DNA of 64,000 bases. It comes from Neisseria perflava. Lineage in GTDB: Bacteria; Pseudomonadota; Gammaproteobacteria; Burkholderiales; Neisseriaceae. Location: NCBI RefSeq assembly GCF_024170405.1, contig NZ_JALJYC010000007.1, forward strand, positions 27,808 through 91,807. Reading direction: 5' to 3'. The position numbers were made by a program, and so were the translations under genes. Of this stretch, positions 54,026 through 63,271 are shown in pieces. Positions within the stretch are counted from its first letter, which is position 1, and each line of letters begins with the position of its first letter. The notes under the pieces were generated by a model. The model was not told where the DNA came from. It was given only the letters and a program-made list of their open reading frames with translations, and made no database searches.

Positions 54026-55222
54026 TTACAGACCGCTCAAACGTGCGGTATCGTGGGCAATCATCAATTCTTCGTTGGTCGGAATTACCACGGCTTTGGC
54101 GCGGCTGTCGGCAGTAGTAATGACACCCGGATTGCCGAAGCGGGCAGCCAAGTTGGCTTCGTGGTCTTCGTAAATGCCCATAAAGCCCAAGTAAGACAGG
54201 ACCTTGCTGCGGATGAGTTCGGAGTTTTCACCGATACCGCCGCTGAATACCAAAGCGTCGATACCGCCGGCGGCAACAGTCATGCTGCCGATGTATTTGG
54301 CCAAGCGGTACACGAATACTTCCAGCGCCAGTTGCGCACCTTTGTGACCGTTGGCGGCGCCTTCTTCGATGGCGCGGCAGTCGTTAGACAGGCCGGATAC
54401 ACCCAGCAGACCGGATTTTTTGTTCAGCATGTCGGTGATTTGGCTGATGGTCATGTTGGCGTTTTCAGCCAGGAAAGAGAAAATGCTCGGATCGACGTCG
54501 CCGCTGCGGGTACCCATCACCAAGCCTTCCAGCGGGGTCAAGCCCATGCTGGTGTCTTGGCACACGCCGTTGGCAACGGCGGCGATGGAAGCGCCGTTAC
54601 CCAAGTGGGCGATGACCATGCGCAGGTCTTTTTTGTCTTTGCTCAAGAAACGTGCGGTTTCGTCGGCAACGAAGCGGTAGCTGGTACCGTGCGCACCGTA
54701 GCGGCGCAGGCCGTATTTTTCATACAGTTCGTGCGGAACGGCGTAGGTAAAGGCGTGTTCCGGCATGGTTTGGTGGAATGCGGTATCGAATACGGCGACA
54801 TTCGGCAAGCCTTTGAAAATGTTTTGCGCGGCGCGGATACCCAACAGGTGAGCCGGGTTGTGCAAAGGAGCGAGCGGGATACATTTTTCGATACCGGCAA
54901 TCACTTCATCGGTAATCAGGATGGAATCGCTGTACAATTCGCCGCCGCTGACCACGCGGTGGCCGATGGCACCGATTTTGCTGTCAAGGCCGCGCGCTTT
55001 CATTTCTTCCAACAGCGCTTTGACCGCGCCGGTATGGTTCGGCTCGGCAGACAGGTCGGCCTGGTGTTTTTCGCCGTTGGCTTTGAAGGTGATGAATGCG
55101 TCGGGCAGGTTGAGTTTTTCAGCCAAACAGGTCAGCAAAACATCGCCGTTGTCGTTGTCCAATACCGCGCCTTTTAAAGACGAGCTGCCGCAGTTTAATA
55201 CCAAAATCAGTTTTTGAGTCAT
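54026..55222 (-). CDS. ackA: Acetate kinase
   Basis: A 398-residue ASKHA-fold kinase interconverting acetate plus ATP and acetyl phosphate plus ADP. Motifs: VLNCGSSSLKGAV (N-terminal phosphate loop), GHRVVSGGE, VFDTAFHQTMPE (catalytic Asp), HLGNGASIAAV and FSGGIGENS. The start at 55222 follows AGGAGCG. No pta is adjacent. Length matches the family (400 in E. coli). Confidence 0.95.
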   Translation of the reverse strand: MTQKLILVLNCGSSSLKGAVLDNDNGDVLLTCLAEKLNLPDAFITFKANGEKHQADLSAEPNHTGAVKALLEEMKARGLDSKIGAIGHRVVSGGELYSDSILITDEVIAGIEKCIPLAPLHNPAHLLGIRAAQNIFKGLPNVAVFDTAFHQTMPEHAFTYAVPHELYEKYGLRRYGAHGTSYRFVADETARFLSKDKKDLRMVIAHLGNGASIAAVANGVCQDTSMGLTPLEGLVMGTRSGDVDPSIFSFLAENANMTISQITDMLNKKSGLLGVSGLSNDCRAIEEGAANGHKGAQLALEVFVYRLAKYIGSMTVAAGGIDALVFSGGIGENSELIRSKVLSYLGFMGIYEDHEANLAARFGNPGVITTADSRAKAVVIPTNEELMIAHDTARLSGL

Positions 55223-55237
55223 GAAACGCTCCTAAGC

Positions 55238-55273
55238 TTTCAGACGGCCTATTGGTATTCAGGCCGTCTGAAA
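55238..55273. terminator. Inverted DUS pair in the ackA leader
   Basis: TTTCAGACGGCCT and its inverse with a ten-base loop, 15 bases upstream of the ackA start. It has no T-run and may lie in the leader RNA. Confidence 0.45.
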
Positions 55274-55538
55274 TAAGTTAATGAAATAACATCGCCCATT
55301 TTACCAAAAATAAAATGCCTATGTGCGGATTAAACGGGGAATATTTGATTTAGCCGCTGTTTTTATGTGCATGACTCGGGGCAGGTATCTGCGCGGTACG
55401 GAATTATTTTGCAGACAGTGCGGCAAACTGTTACATTAGCCTATCTTTCTTCATGCTTTCATCCGGCTTGTGCTGATTTTCAGACGGCCTGTTGGATTTC
55501 TTAATACTGAATTAACATTAATCTGATATTTTATCCTT
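55274..55538. other. Intergenic region ackA / hypothetical gene
   Basis: About 265 bases (316 between the two start codons) without a gene. It should contain the divergent promoters. One AG-type DUS copy in the inverse orientation is near 55479. No further motif that I can defend. Confidence 0.4.
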
Positions 55539-55856
55539 ATGCATTATTTCAGCCTCCATACCCAAGAGGGCAAACACTTGGGTTTTTTCATCATGCTGGC
55601 CGACGACGAATCGGCCGAGCAGCCGCAAAGCGGCCGTTTTGCGATAAAGCTGCAAAGCGAACACGCACCGAATGACCGTGCTGCTGTTGCCGTTTTACAG
55701 CCGTTGCAATCTTTAGAAGCGCCGTTGTCTTGGCGCGTGGTTAAAGACCGTATCGAGCTGTTTGACGGCGATGACAACATCGGCACGCTGCGCAACGAAT
55801 ATCTGGCGTTGCAAGGCCAGACCTTGATTTTGAACGATTTGACGGGAATCATGTAA
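55539..55856 (+). CDS. Hypothetical protein upstream of ccoS
   Basis: A 105-residue acidic soluble protein starting MHYFSLHTQEGKHLGFFIMLADDE. I do not recognise the family. Predicted mostly beta strands (RVVKDRIELFDGDDNIGTLRNEYLAL). Its TAA stop overlaps the ccoS ATG by one base (TAATG), so the two are coupled, suggesting a link to respiratory assembly or simply an operon. No Cys, no signal. Confidence 0.7.
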   Translation: MHYFSLHTQEGKHLGFFIMLADDESAEQPQSGRFAIKLQSEHAPNDRAAVAVLQPLQSLEAPLSWRVVKDRIELFDGDDNIGTLRNEYLALQGQTLILNDLTGIM

Positions 55857-56059
55857 TGGAAAGCCTGTTTATCCTGATTCCGCTGAGTATTTTGCTGGCC
55901 TGCCTGATTGGGTATTTTTTCTGGTGGTCAGGCAAAAACGGCCAGTTTGACGATCTTGAAGGGCCGGCCTACCGCATTTTGATGGACGACGATTCCACCG
56001 ACGGCTTGCTGCGCGAGCAGGAAGCGGATAAGGCCAAGACTGAAGAAACGCGTAAATGA
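55856..56059 (+). CDS. ccoS: cbb3-type cytochrome oxidase assembly protein CcoS
   Basis: A 67-residue membrane protein starting MESLFILIPLSILLACLIGYFFWW, a single transmembrane helix, followed by the family hallmark GQFDDLEGPAYRILMDDD. CcoS is required to insert cofactors into cytochrome cbb3 oxidase, the terminal oxidase of Neisseria. It overlaps both neighbours (TAATG before, ATGA after). The cco structural genes are not in this window. Confidence 0.93.
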   Translation: MESLFILIPLSILLACLIGYFFWWSGKNGQFDDLEGPAYRILMDDDSTDGLLREQEADKAKTEETRK

Positions 56060-57372
56060 GCATTAAAAAAGACAACCTGAATTTCCCCACCAGCCGCCGC
56101 TTTGCACCGCTTTTCGGCACGCAGTTTTTCGGCGCGCTCAATGACAATATTTTCAAAACCGCGCTGTTTGTGATGATTAGCTTTTTCGGTTTGGGTAAAA
56201 ACGACCTGTTGCCGCCCAGCCAAATGCTGAATTTGGGCGCGATGTTGTTTATCCTGCCGTATTTTCTGTTTTCCGCACTATCGGGGCAGTTGAGCAACAA
56301 ATTCGATAAAGCGAAGCTGGCGCGGGCGGTGAAGCTGTTGGAAATTGCGATTATGGCGGTGGCAGCGTTCGGCTTTTACATCCAATCCGCGCCGCTTTTA
56401 TTGCTCTGCCTGTTTGCCATGGGTACGCATTCGACCCTGTTCGGTCCTTTGAAATACGCCATTTTGCCGGATTATCTCAACGATAAAGAGCTGATTATGG
56501 GCAACAGCTTGGTGGAATCCGGCACGTTTATCGCCATTTTGCTGGGGCAGATTGTGGGTACGTCGCTGGCGGGTTTGGAGCCGCATTTTGTCGGCGCGGT
56601 GACGCTGCTGGTGGCGGCAGCGGGGATGGCGAGCAGCTTGTTTATGCCGTCCGTACCGGCAAAAGACCCGGACGTTAAAATCGAATACAACATCGCCAAA
56701 GGCACGCTGGCGCTAATGCGCGAAACCGTGGCGGAAAAACCGGTGTTTACCGCCATCATCGGCATTTCTTGGTTTTGGTTTGTCGGTTCAGTTTATACCA
56801 CCCAACTGCCGACGTTTACCCAGCTTCATCTCGGTGGCAATGATAATGTGTTCAACCTGATGTTGGCGCTGTTTTCCATCGGCATTGCCGCCGGCTCAGT
56901 ATTGTGCGCCAAACTCAGCCACGAGCGCCTGACTTTAGGATTGGTTACCATCGGTACTACCGGCCTGACCGTGTGCGGCCTGCTGTTGGTGTGGCTGACC
57001 CACAGCAACCATTTTACCGAATTGCACGGTATCGGCTGGTTTCTGTCGCAGGGACATGCGTATCCGGTTATGCTGGTGATGTTGCTCATCGGCTTTTTCG
57101 GCGGCTTTTTCTCCGTTCCGCTTTATACCTGGCTTCAGACGGCCTCCAGCGAAACTTTCCGCGCTCATGCCGTTGCCGCCAACAATATCGTGAACGGGAT
57201 TTTTATGGTTGCCGCTGCGATATTAAGCGCCGTTTTGCTGATGTTGTTTGACAGCATTGCGCTGCTGTATCTGATTGTAGCGGTGGGCAATGTGCCGCTG
57301 ATGTGGTATCTGGCCAAACGCGAGCCGCAGTTTGTACGGAATATTTTAGCTGTATTCAAACGCAGTCAATAA
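56056..57372 (+). CDS. MFS transporter, LplT-like lysophospholipid flippase
   Basis: A 438-residue major-facilitator protein with twelve hydrophobic spans. The start RRFAPLFGTQFFGALNDNIFKTALFVMISF and GTHSTLFGPLKYAILPDYL are typical of LplT and of the N-terminal half of fused LplT-Aas proteins. It would move lysophospholipids across the inner membrane for re-acylation. It shares ATGA with the ccoS stop. No acyltransferase (Aas) domain or gene follows. Confidence 0.82.
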   Translation: MSIKKDNLNFPTSRRFAPLFGTQFFGALNDNIFKTALFVMISFFGLGKNDLLPPSQMLNLGAMLFILPYFLFSALSGQLSNKFDKAKLARAVKLLEIAIMAVAAFGFYIQSAPLLLLCLFAMGTHSTLFGPLKYAILPDYLNDKELIMGNSLVESGTFIAILLGQIVGTSLAGLEPHFVGAVTLLVAAAGMASSLFMPSVPAKDPDVKIEYNIAKGTLALMRETVAEKPVFTAIIGISWFWFVGSVYTTQLPTFTQLHLGGNDNVFNLMLALFSIGIAAGSVLCAKLSHERLTLGLVTIGTTGLTVCGLLLVWLTHSNHFTELHGIGWFLSQGHAYPVMLVMLLIGFFGGFFSVPLYTWLQTASSETFRAHAVAANNIVNGIFMVAAAILSAVLLMLFDSIALLYLIVAVGNVPLMWYLAKREPQFVRNILAVFKRSQ

Positions 57373-57396
57373 AAGCAGAAGATTAGTGCCAATCAA

Positions 57397-57439
57397 GCAA
57401 AGGCCGTCTGAAAAATTTGATTTTTCAGACGGCCTTTGC
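57397..57439. terminator. Bidirectional terminator between the LplT-like gene and ppsR
   Basis: Inverted DUS pair extended to GCAAAGG/CCTTTGC with a short loop; convergent genes on both sides. Confidence 0.85.
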
Positions 57440-57460
57440 TGTATCAGGGCATTAATGTAT

Positions 57461-58282
57461 TTAAAACCGGCGTTTCAAATGACAAGCCTGCATAATATAA
57501 ACGGCCAGTTCTTCCACCGATTTATCCGTGGTATTGGTAAACGGAATGCCGTGGCGTTTGAACATGGCCTGCGCGTCGGCGACTTCGCTGCGGCAGGTGT
57601 CGATTCGGGCATAAGTGGAATTGGGGCGGCGCTCTTGGCGGATGGCTTGCAAACGCTCGGGCTGGATGGTCAGGCCGAACAGTTTGTCTTTATACGGTTT
57701 GACCATACGCGGCAAATCCGACGATTCCAAATCATCGGGAATCAGCGGATAGTTGGCGGCGCGGATACCGTATTGCAGCGCCAGATACAGGCAGGTCGGT
57801 GTTTTGCCCGAACGCGACACGCCCATCAGAATCACATCGGCTTCTTTCAGGTTTTTATCGCTGACGCCGTCGTCGTGGTTTAATGAAAAGTTTACCGCTT
57901 CCATACGCGCGTCGTAACGCTGCGTATTGCCGATACTGTGGTGTCCTTGGGTGGCCTGTACCGCTTCGGTATTGAGCTCCTCCTCCAACGTTCCCAAGAA
58001 AGTATCAAAGAAATTGATGTGTAAGGCATTGGCGCTGCTGATTATTTTCCGGATGTCGGTATTGACCACGCTGACAAAGGCAATCGGGCGCTGGCCGCTG
58101 TCAGCGGCGCATTGGTTGACTTTATCCACGACCAGCTGCGCTTTTTCCGGCGTATCAATAAAAGGAAACGTAGAGCGTTTGAAGGTCAAATTACCGAATT
58201 GGTTAAGCAAGGCTTCGCCGATGTTTTCGGCAGTCAAACCGGTACGGTCGGAGATATAAAAAACGTGGCGTGGAGCGGTCAT
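57461..58282 (-). CDS. ppsR: PEP synthase regulatory protein (kinase/pyrophosphorylase)
   Basis: A 273-residue DUF299 protein. It inactivates PEP synthase by ADP-dependent phosphorylation and reactivates it by phosphate-dependent dephosphorylation. The P-loop is GVSRSGKTPTCLYLA near residue 154, and HVFYISDRTGLTAENIGEALL opens the family. Divergent from ppsA, its target, as in many proteobacteria. Confidence 0.93.
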   Translation of the reverse strand: MTAPRHVFYISDRTGLTAENIGEALLNQFGNLTFKRSTFPFIDTPEKAQLVVDKVNQCAADSGQRPIAFVSVVNTDIRKIISSANALHINFFDTFLGTLEEELNTEAVQATQGHHSIGNTQRYDARMEAVNFSLNHDDGVSDKNLKEADVILMGVSRSGKTPTCLYLALQYGIRAANYPLIPDDLESSDLPRMVKPYKDKLFGLTIQPERLQAIRQERRPNSTYARIDTCRSEVADAQAMFKRHGIPFTNTTDKSVEELAVYIMQACHLKRRF

Positions 58283-58421
58283 GGCAGATTTCCGGTTGGT
58301 CTGTTTGGAGCAAACATCATAGCAAGAGAATCCTTGAGGATAAAGCCTTTCAACTAAAACTACATAAAATTACAACAAAATTTCACAAAAGGCAAAATAC
58401 CCATTATCTGTAAAGAAAATC

Positions 58422-58452
58422 AAAAATTTTAGCATTAAATGCTAAAATTTTT
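58422..58452. repeat. Perfect 31-base AT-rich palindrome
   Basis: AAAAATTTTAGCATT and its exact inverse flank a single A. The stem is mostly A/T with one GC pair per arm region, so it is weak as a terminator and looks more like an operator or a cruciform site. It is in the ppsR-ppsA intergenic region, 140 bases from the ppsR start. Confidence 0.6.
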
Positions 58453-58676
58453 GGATAATTCAATATTGAAAAAATCATTAATTCATTCTAAAAATGATAT
58501 TTTACAAATAAATAAGGTTTTAAAAGACGGGTTTTGAAGCTTGGTTTCATTTCACTACATCCGAGGATTCCGCAATTTTTCAGACGGCAAAGGCTGCTTT
58601 TAACGCATAAAATACATGACAGCGCCCAAATGAATGACTTAGAATAACCATGCGGGTTGCGAACCTGCATTCATAA

Positions 58677-58799
58677 GTCGCACGGCTGCTTTTTCGTCTT
58701 AAAAACACGCCTACGGCCTTGGAAATGCTTATCAGGTGTTTGGCCTGATTGCGTTTTTTGCTTTGTATCCGTATTTTTATGCTGAAAACAAGTCGGACG
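58677..58799. mobile_element. Degenerate MITE-like element C
   Basis: Core blocks ACGCCTAC, GGAAATGCT, AGGTGTT, TTGCTTTGTATCCGT lie in the same order as in elements A and B near 40.1-40.4 kb. The central hairpin is preserved by paired changes (ATCAGG/CCTGAT in place of GCAAGG/CCTTGC). Terminal repeats are eroded. The remaining part of the ppsR-ppsA gap (58283-58676) has no gene. Confidence 0.45.
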
Positions 58800-58854
58800 C
58801 CTTATCAATATAGGTTTTCATTTCCCTTTTAACATAATATGAATGGAAGAAACA

Positions 58855-61242
58855 ATGGCTGCAAACTACGTGATTTGGTTTGAAAACCTGCGCATGACTG
58901 ATGTCGAAAGCGTGGGCGGTAAAAACGCTTCTTTGGGCGAGATGATTAGCCAGTTGGCGGAAAAAGGCGTGCGCGTGCCGGGCGGTTTTGCCACCACTGC
59001 CGAAGCCTACCGTGCATTTTTGGCGCATGAAGGTCTGAGCGAACGCATTTCTGCGGCGCTGGCGCAGTTGGACGTAGAAGACGTATCCGAGCTGGCGCGG
59101 GTGGGTAAAGAAATCCGCCAATGGATTCTGGATACGCCGTTCCCCGAGCAGCTCAATGCCGAAATCGAAGCGGCTTGGAACAAAATGGTGGCTGATGCCG
59201 ACGGCGCGGATATTTCCGTGGCCGTGCGCTCATCCGCAACCGCCGAAGACTTGCCCGACGCTTCTTTTGCCGGTCAGCAGGAAACTTTCCTGAATATCCA
59301 CGGCTTGGAAAACGTCAAAGAAGCCATGCACCATGTGTTTGCTTCCCTGTATAACGACCGCGCGATTTCCTACCGCGTACACAAAGGTTTCGACCACGAT
59401 GTCGTGGCCTTGTCTGCCGGTGTGCAGCGCATGGTGCGCTCTGACAGCGGCGCGTCCGGCGTGATGTTTACCATTGATACCGAATCCGGTTACGAGCAAG
59501 TCGTGTTCATCACTTCTTCTTACGGCTTGGGCGAAAACGTGGTGCAAGGCGCGGTTAACCCTGATGAATTCTATGTGTTCAAGCCGACGCTGAAAGCAGG
59601 CAAACCGGCAATTCTGCGCAAAACCATGGGTTCTAAGCAGATTAAAATGATTTTCACCGAAAACGCTCAGGCGGGTAAATCGGTGACCAATATTGATGTG
59701 CCGGAAGAAGACCGTAACCGCTTCTCCATTACCGACGAAGAAATTACCGAGCTGGCGCATTACGCCCTGATTATCGAGAAACACTACGGCCGCCCGATGG
59801 ACATCGAATGGGGTCGCGACGGTGTGGACGGCAAACTGTACATCCTGCAGGCGCGTCCGGAAACCGTGAAATCTCAAGAAAGCGGCAGCCGCAGCTTGCG
59901 CCGTTATGCCATCAGCGGTGACAAACAAGTTTTGGTAGAAGGTCGCGCCATCGGTCAAAAAGTCGGCCAAGGCAAAGTGCGCTTGGTGAAACACGCTTCC
60001 GAAATGGACAAAGTGGAAGCAGGCGATGTGCTGGTAACGGACATGACCGACCCGGATTGGGAGCCGGTAATGAAACGCGCTTCTGCCATTGTGACCAACC
60101 GTGGCGGCCGTACCTGCCATGCCGCGATTATTGCACGCGAATTGGGTATTCCGGCAGTGGTCGGCTGCGGCAATGCAACCGAGCTTCTTTCAGACGGCCA
60201 AGAAGTGACCGTATCCTGCGCTGAGGGCGATACCGGTATGATTTACGCCGGTTTGCTGCAAGTGGATGTGACCGACATCGCTTTGGACAATATGCCCAAA
60301 TCGCCGACTAAAGTCATGATGAACGTGGGCAATCCCGAATTGGCGTTCAGCTTCAGCAGCCTGCCGAGCGAAGGCATTGGTTTGGCGCGTATGGAATTTA
60401 TCATCAACCGCCAAATCGGTATCCACCCGCAAGCTTTGCTGGAATTTGACCAACAAAATGACGAATTGAAAGCGGAAATCAGCCGCCGCATTGCCGGTTA
60501 CGCTTCGCCGACCGCGTTCTACGTGGACAAAATCGCCGAAGGCGTGGCTACTTTGGCCGCTTCGGTTTATCCGCGCAAAACCATTGTGCGCATGTCCGAC
60601 TTCAAATCCAACGAATATGCCAACTTGGTCGGCGGCAGCCTGTATGAGCCGCACGAGGAAAACCCGATGTTGGGCTTCCGTGGCGCGGCGCGTTATGTGG
60701 CCGACAGCTTCAAAGACGCATTTGCAATGGAATGCCAAGCCATCAAACGTGTGCGCGATGAAATGGGCTTGACCAATGTGGAAGTGATGATTCCGTTTGT
60801 GCGCACGCTGACCGAAGCCGAAGCTGTGGTTAAAGTCTTGAAAGAAAACGGTTTGGAACGCGGTAAAAACGGTTTGCGCCTGATTATGATGTGCGAAGTG
60901 CCGAGCAACGCGTTGCTGGCCGAGCAGTTCCTGCAATATTTCGACGGCTTCTCTATCGGCTCCAACGACATGACCCAGTTGACCTTGGGTGTGGATCGCG
61001 ACAGCGGCGGCTCGATTGCGGCAACCTTCGACGAACGTAACCCAGCAGTCAAAGTAATGCTACACTTGGCGATTTCCGCCTGCCGCAAACAAAACAAATA
61101 CGTCGGTATTTGCGGCCAAGGCCCGTCGGATCACCCTGATTTCGCCAAATGGCTGGTGGAAGAGGGCATCGAAAGCGTGTCGCTCAACCCGGATACCGTG
61201 ATTGAAACTTGGCTGTATTTGGCCAAAGAGGTCAAACAATAA
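58855..61242 (+). CDS. ppsA: Phosphoenolpyruvate synthase
   Basis: A 795-residue enzyme that makes PEP from pyruvate and ATP for gluconeogenesis. The N-terminal ATP-binding domain (VGGKNASLGEMISQL, AVRSSATAEDLPDASFAGQQET), the swivelling phosphohistidine domain GGRTCHAAIIARELGIPAVVGC (active His) and the C-terminal PEP/pyruvate domain with MCEVPSN, SIGSNDMTQL and GICGQGPSD are intact. Start at 58855 (MAANYVIWFENL) follows GGAAG; an ATG four codons upstream is possible. Length matches E. coli (792). ppsR lies divergently. Confidence 0.96.
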   Translation: MAANYVIWFENLRMTDVESVGGKNASLGEMISQLAEKGVRVPGGFATTAEAYRAFLAHEGLSERISAALAQLDVEDVSELARVGKEIRQWILDTPFPEQLNAEIEAAWNKMVADADGADISVAVRSSATAEDLPDASFAGQQETFLNIHGLENVKEAMHHVFASLYNDRAISYRVHKGFDHDVVALSAGVQRMVRSDSGASGVMFTIDTESGYEQVVFITSSYGLGENVVQGAVNPDEFYVFKPTLKAGKPAILRKTMGSKQIKMIFTENAQAGKSVTNIDVPEEDRNRFSITDEEITELAHYALIIEKHYGRPMDIEWGRDGVDGKLYILQARPETVKSQESGSRSLRRYAISGDKQVLVEGRAIGQKVGQGKVRLVKHASEMDKVEAGDVLVTDMTDPDWEPVMKRASAIVTNRGGRTCHAAIIARELGIPAVVGCGNATELLSDGQEVTVSCAEGDTGMIYAGLLQVDVTDIALDNMPKSPTKVMMNVGNPELAFSFSSLPSEGIGLARMEFIINRQIGIHPQALLEFDQQNDELKAEISRRIAGYASPTAFYVDKIAEGVATLAASVYPRKTIVRMSDFKSNEYANLVGGSLYEPHEENPMLGFRGAARYVADSFKDAFAMECQAIKRVRDEMGLTNVEVMIPFVRTLTEAEAVVKVLKENGLERGKNGLRLIMMCEVPSNALLAEQFLQYFDGFSIGSNDMTQLTLGVDRDSGGSIAATFDERNPAVKVMLHLAISACRKQNKYVGICGQGPSDHPDFAKWLVEEGIESVSLNPDTVIETWLYLAKEVKQ

Positions 61243-61264
61243 TCCGGCCGTCTGAAACGGTTTG

Positions 61265-61303
61265 AAACGGCCTTGCCGCATGAAGAATGCGGCAAGGCCG
61301 TTT
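61265..61303 (+). terminator. ppsA terminator
   Basis: Perfect 16-base arms AAACGGCCTTGCCGCA with a seven-base loop and a following TTATTTA tract. A lone DUS precedes it. Confidence 0.85.
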
Positions 61304-61427
61304 TATTTAGATGTTAAATGTATTTACCAATCAAGGCCGTTATGCCTTATAATATGCAAATATTGAAAAATTTTATCTCGTTATTCGTCATCTTTTACGC
61401 GGATTGTCCGCATTCAGGTAAATTATA

Positions 61428-62165
61428 ATGAACCGTTTTTGGCAAATGGGTTTGGCTGCTGCCTTTGCATACAGTGTATCTGCACCGGCGTGGGCACAAA
61501 CCCATTCGGTGTATTTCAACCAACAGGGGAAAATAACGGCGACGATGTCGTCTGTGGCTTATGTGCGGCAATATAAAATCAATGCGGGGATTGCCGAGGT
61601 GCAGGATTTTTATTATCCGTCGATGAAAAAATATTCCGACCCTTATCACATTCCGGCTGCTCAGGTTAAGGCATTTGTGCCGGTATTGAATAACGGTATG
61701 CTGACCTTGTGGCATTTCAACGGCCAGAAAAAAATGGTTGGCAGCTACCGCAACGGCAAGCCGAACGGGGAATGGACCAACTGGTATCCCAACGGTAAAA
61801 AATCAGCGGTTATGCCGTATCATAACGGCATGAGCGAAGGAGTAGGCTACCGCTATTACCGCAACGGCCATAAAGAGAGCGAAGTACAGTTTAAAAACAA
61901 TAAAGCCAACGGGTATTGGAAACAATGGTATGAAAACGGCAGCCCGAAAACCGAGATGACCATGGTAAACGACAAGCCGACCAAAGTCGTCAGTTGGGAT
62001 GAAGACGGGCGGTTGCTGACGGAAATGACCATCAATGAAGGCAACCGTACCGGTATTGTGTTGGATTGGTATGACGATGGCTCGAAAAAATCGGAAACGG
62101 TTTATACCAACGGCAAAGTCGTCAGTCGGACTTATTGGGATGAAGACGGTTACGAAATTGAATAG
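61428..62165 (+). CDS. Exported MORN-type repeat protein (YwqK-like)
   Basis: A 245-residue protein with a signal peptide (MNRFWQMGLAAAFAYSVSAPAWA). From residue about 90 it carries five to six MORN-type repeats of about 22 residues, visible as GKPNGEWTNWYPNGKKS, YRYYRNGHKESEVQFKNNKANGYWKQWYENGSPKTEM and WYDDGSKKSETVYTNGKVV. Such repeats occur in YwqK-family proteins annotated as antitoxins, but this one is secreted and has no toxin neighbour, so an envelope role is more likely. The residue 25-85 part is unassigned. Confidence 0.78.
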   Translation: MNRFWQMGLAAAFAYSVSAPAWAQTHSVYFNQQGKITATMSSVAYVRQYKINAGIAEVQDFYYPSMKKYSDPYHIPAAQVKAFVPVLNNGMLTLWHFNGQKKMVGSYRNGKPNGEWTNWYPNGKKSAVMPYHNGMSEGVGYRYYRNGHKESEVQFKNNKANGYWKQWYENGSPKTEMTMVNDKPTKVVSWDEDGRLLTEMTINEGNRTGIVLDWYDDGSKKSETVYTNGKVVSRTYWDEDGYEIE

Positions 62166-62174
62166 TCGCCGTGG

Positions 62175-62220
62175 AAAGGCCGTCTGAAAAGTATATTTTG
62201 TTACTTTTCAGACGGCCTTT
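62175..62220. terminator. Terminator after the MORN-repeat gene
   Basis: Inverted DUS pair with arms AAAGGCCGTCTGAAAAGTA around an eight-base loop; lies between convergent genes. Confidence 0.85.
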
Positions 62221-62236
62221 TGTTAACAATCCACTA

Positions 62237-62263
62237 AAAAGGAACGGTTATGCCGTTCCTTTT
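62237..62263 (-). terminator. prmB terminator
   Basis: Arms AAAAGGAACGG/CCGTTCCTTTT with a five-base loop, a few bases after the prmB stop. Confidence 0.7.
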
Positions 62264-62268
62264 ATGTT

Positions 62269-63168
62269 TTATTCCTCACCCAACAGCTGCTCGCGCGTCA
62301 GCAGGAAGACAAAGCCGTCGCCGCCGCTGGTTTCCAGCCAGGTAAACGGCAGCTCGGGATAGGCGGCTTCCAACACTTCGCGGTTGTGGCCGATTTCCAC
62401 CAGCAACACGCCGCGCGGATTGAGGTATTTGGCGGCCTGCAAAATAATCTGGCGGGTGACGTCCAAGCCGTCTTCGCCGCTGCCCAAGGCCAGCTCCGGT
62501 TCGTGAAGATACTCATCGGGTAGGGTTTCCACAGATTCGGCATCGACATAAGGCGGGTTGGAAACAATCAAATCATAGGTGTCGTCCAAGCCTTCAAACA
62601 AGTCAGTGTGAATCAGGTTGATACGCTCTTCCAAGCCGTATTCTTCAATGTTGATGGCGGCTACTTCCAGCGCGTCCAAGCTCAAATCGACGGCATCAAT
62701 TTCAGCGGCGGGGTAGTGGTAGGCCATCTGAATCGCCAAGCAGCCGCTGCCGGTGCACAGATCCAAAGCGCGGTGTACCAATTCGGGGTGTTCAATCCAC
62801 GGTGTCAGCGCGTCGCCCAGTAATTCATAGATAAACGAACGCGGCACAATCACGCGCTCGTCCACATAAAAGTCAAAATCGCCCTGCCAAGCCTGATTGG
62901 TCAGGTAAGCCACGGGAATGCGCTCGGTTACGCGGCGCTCAATCAGTGCCAAAACCTCTTCTTTTTCCTGCGGCAGCAGCTTGGCATCGAGATACGGATC
63001 AAGCGTATCCAGCGGCAGATTTAAGGTATGCAGAATCAGGTAGGCGGCCTCGTCATGGGCATTGTCGGAGCCGTGGCCGAAAAACAGCTCGGCATCGTTG
63101 AAACGGCTGACGGCAAAGCGCAGGATGTCGCGCAGGGTGGAGAGTTCTTGGGCAGCTTGGGTAAACAT
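62269..63168 (-). CDS. prmB: Ribosomal protein L3 N5-glutamine methyltransferase
   Basis: A 299-residue SAM-dependent methyltransferase of the HemK/PrmB class. SAM motif LDLCTGSGCLAIQMA, and the glutamine-binding NPPY in LIVSNPPYVDAE. The N-terminal HGSDNAHDEAAYLILHTLNLPLD block distinguishes PrmB from PrmC. It methylates a glutamine of ribosomal protein L3. No release-factor gene is adjacent, which also speaks against PrmC. Confidence 0.9.
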   Translation of the reverse strand: MFTQAAQELSTLRDILRFAVSRFNDAELFFGHGSDNAHDEAAYLILHTLNLPLDTLDPYLDAKLLPQEKEEVLALIERRVTERIPVAYLTNQAWQGDFDFYVDERVIVPRSFIYELLGDALTPWIEHPELVHRALDLCTGSGCLAIQMAYHYPAAEIDAVDLSLDALEVAAINIEEYGLEERINLIHTDLFEGLDDTYDLIVSNPPYVDAESVETLPDEYLHEPELALGSGEDGLDVTRQIILQAAKYLNPRGVLLVEIGHNREVLEAAYPELPFTWLETSGGDGFVFLLTREQLLGEE

Positions 63169-63212
63169 AATGAAATCGCCGTGATGAGGTAGTGGAACGC
63201 CAATTATAGCAG

Positions 63213-63245
63213 AAAGGCCGTCTGAAATGGTTTCAGACGGCCTTT
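63213..63245. terminator. Terminator of the BON-LysM gene
   Basis: Inverted DUS pair AAAGGCCGTCTGAAA with a three-base loop. Confidence 0.8.
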
Positions 63246-63271
63246 TCTATCGTGCGGGCAAACCTTGACGA

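Noticed and set aside
61428..62165. Toxin-antitoxin module
   Set aside because: YwqK-like repeats are often labelled antitoxin, but this protein has a signal peptide and no partner toxin gene.
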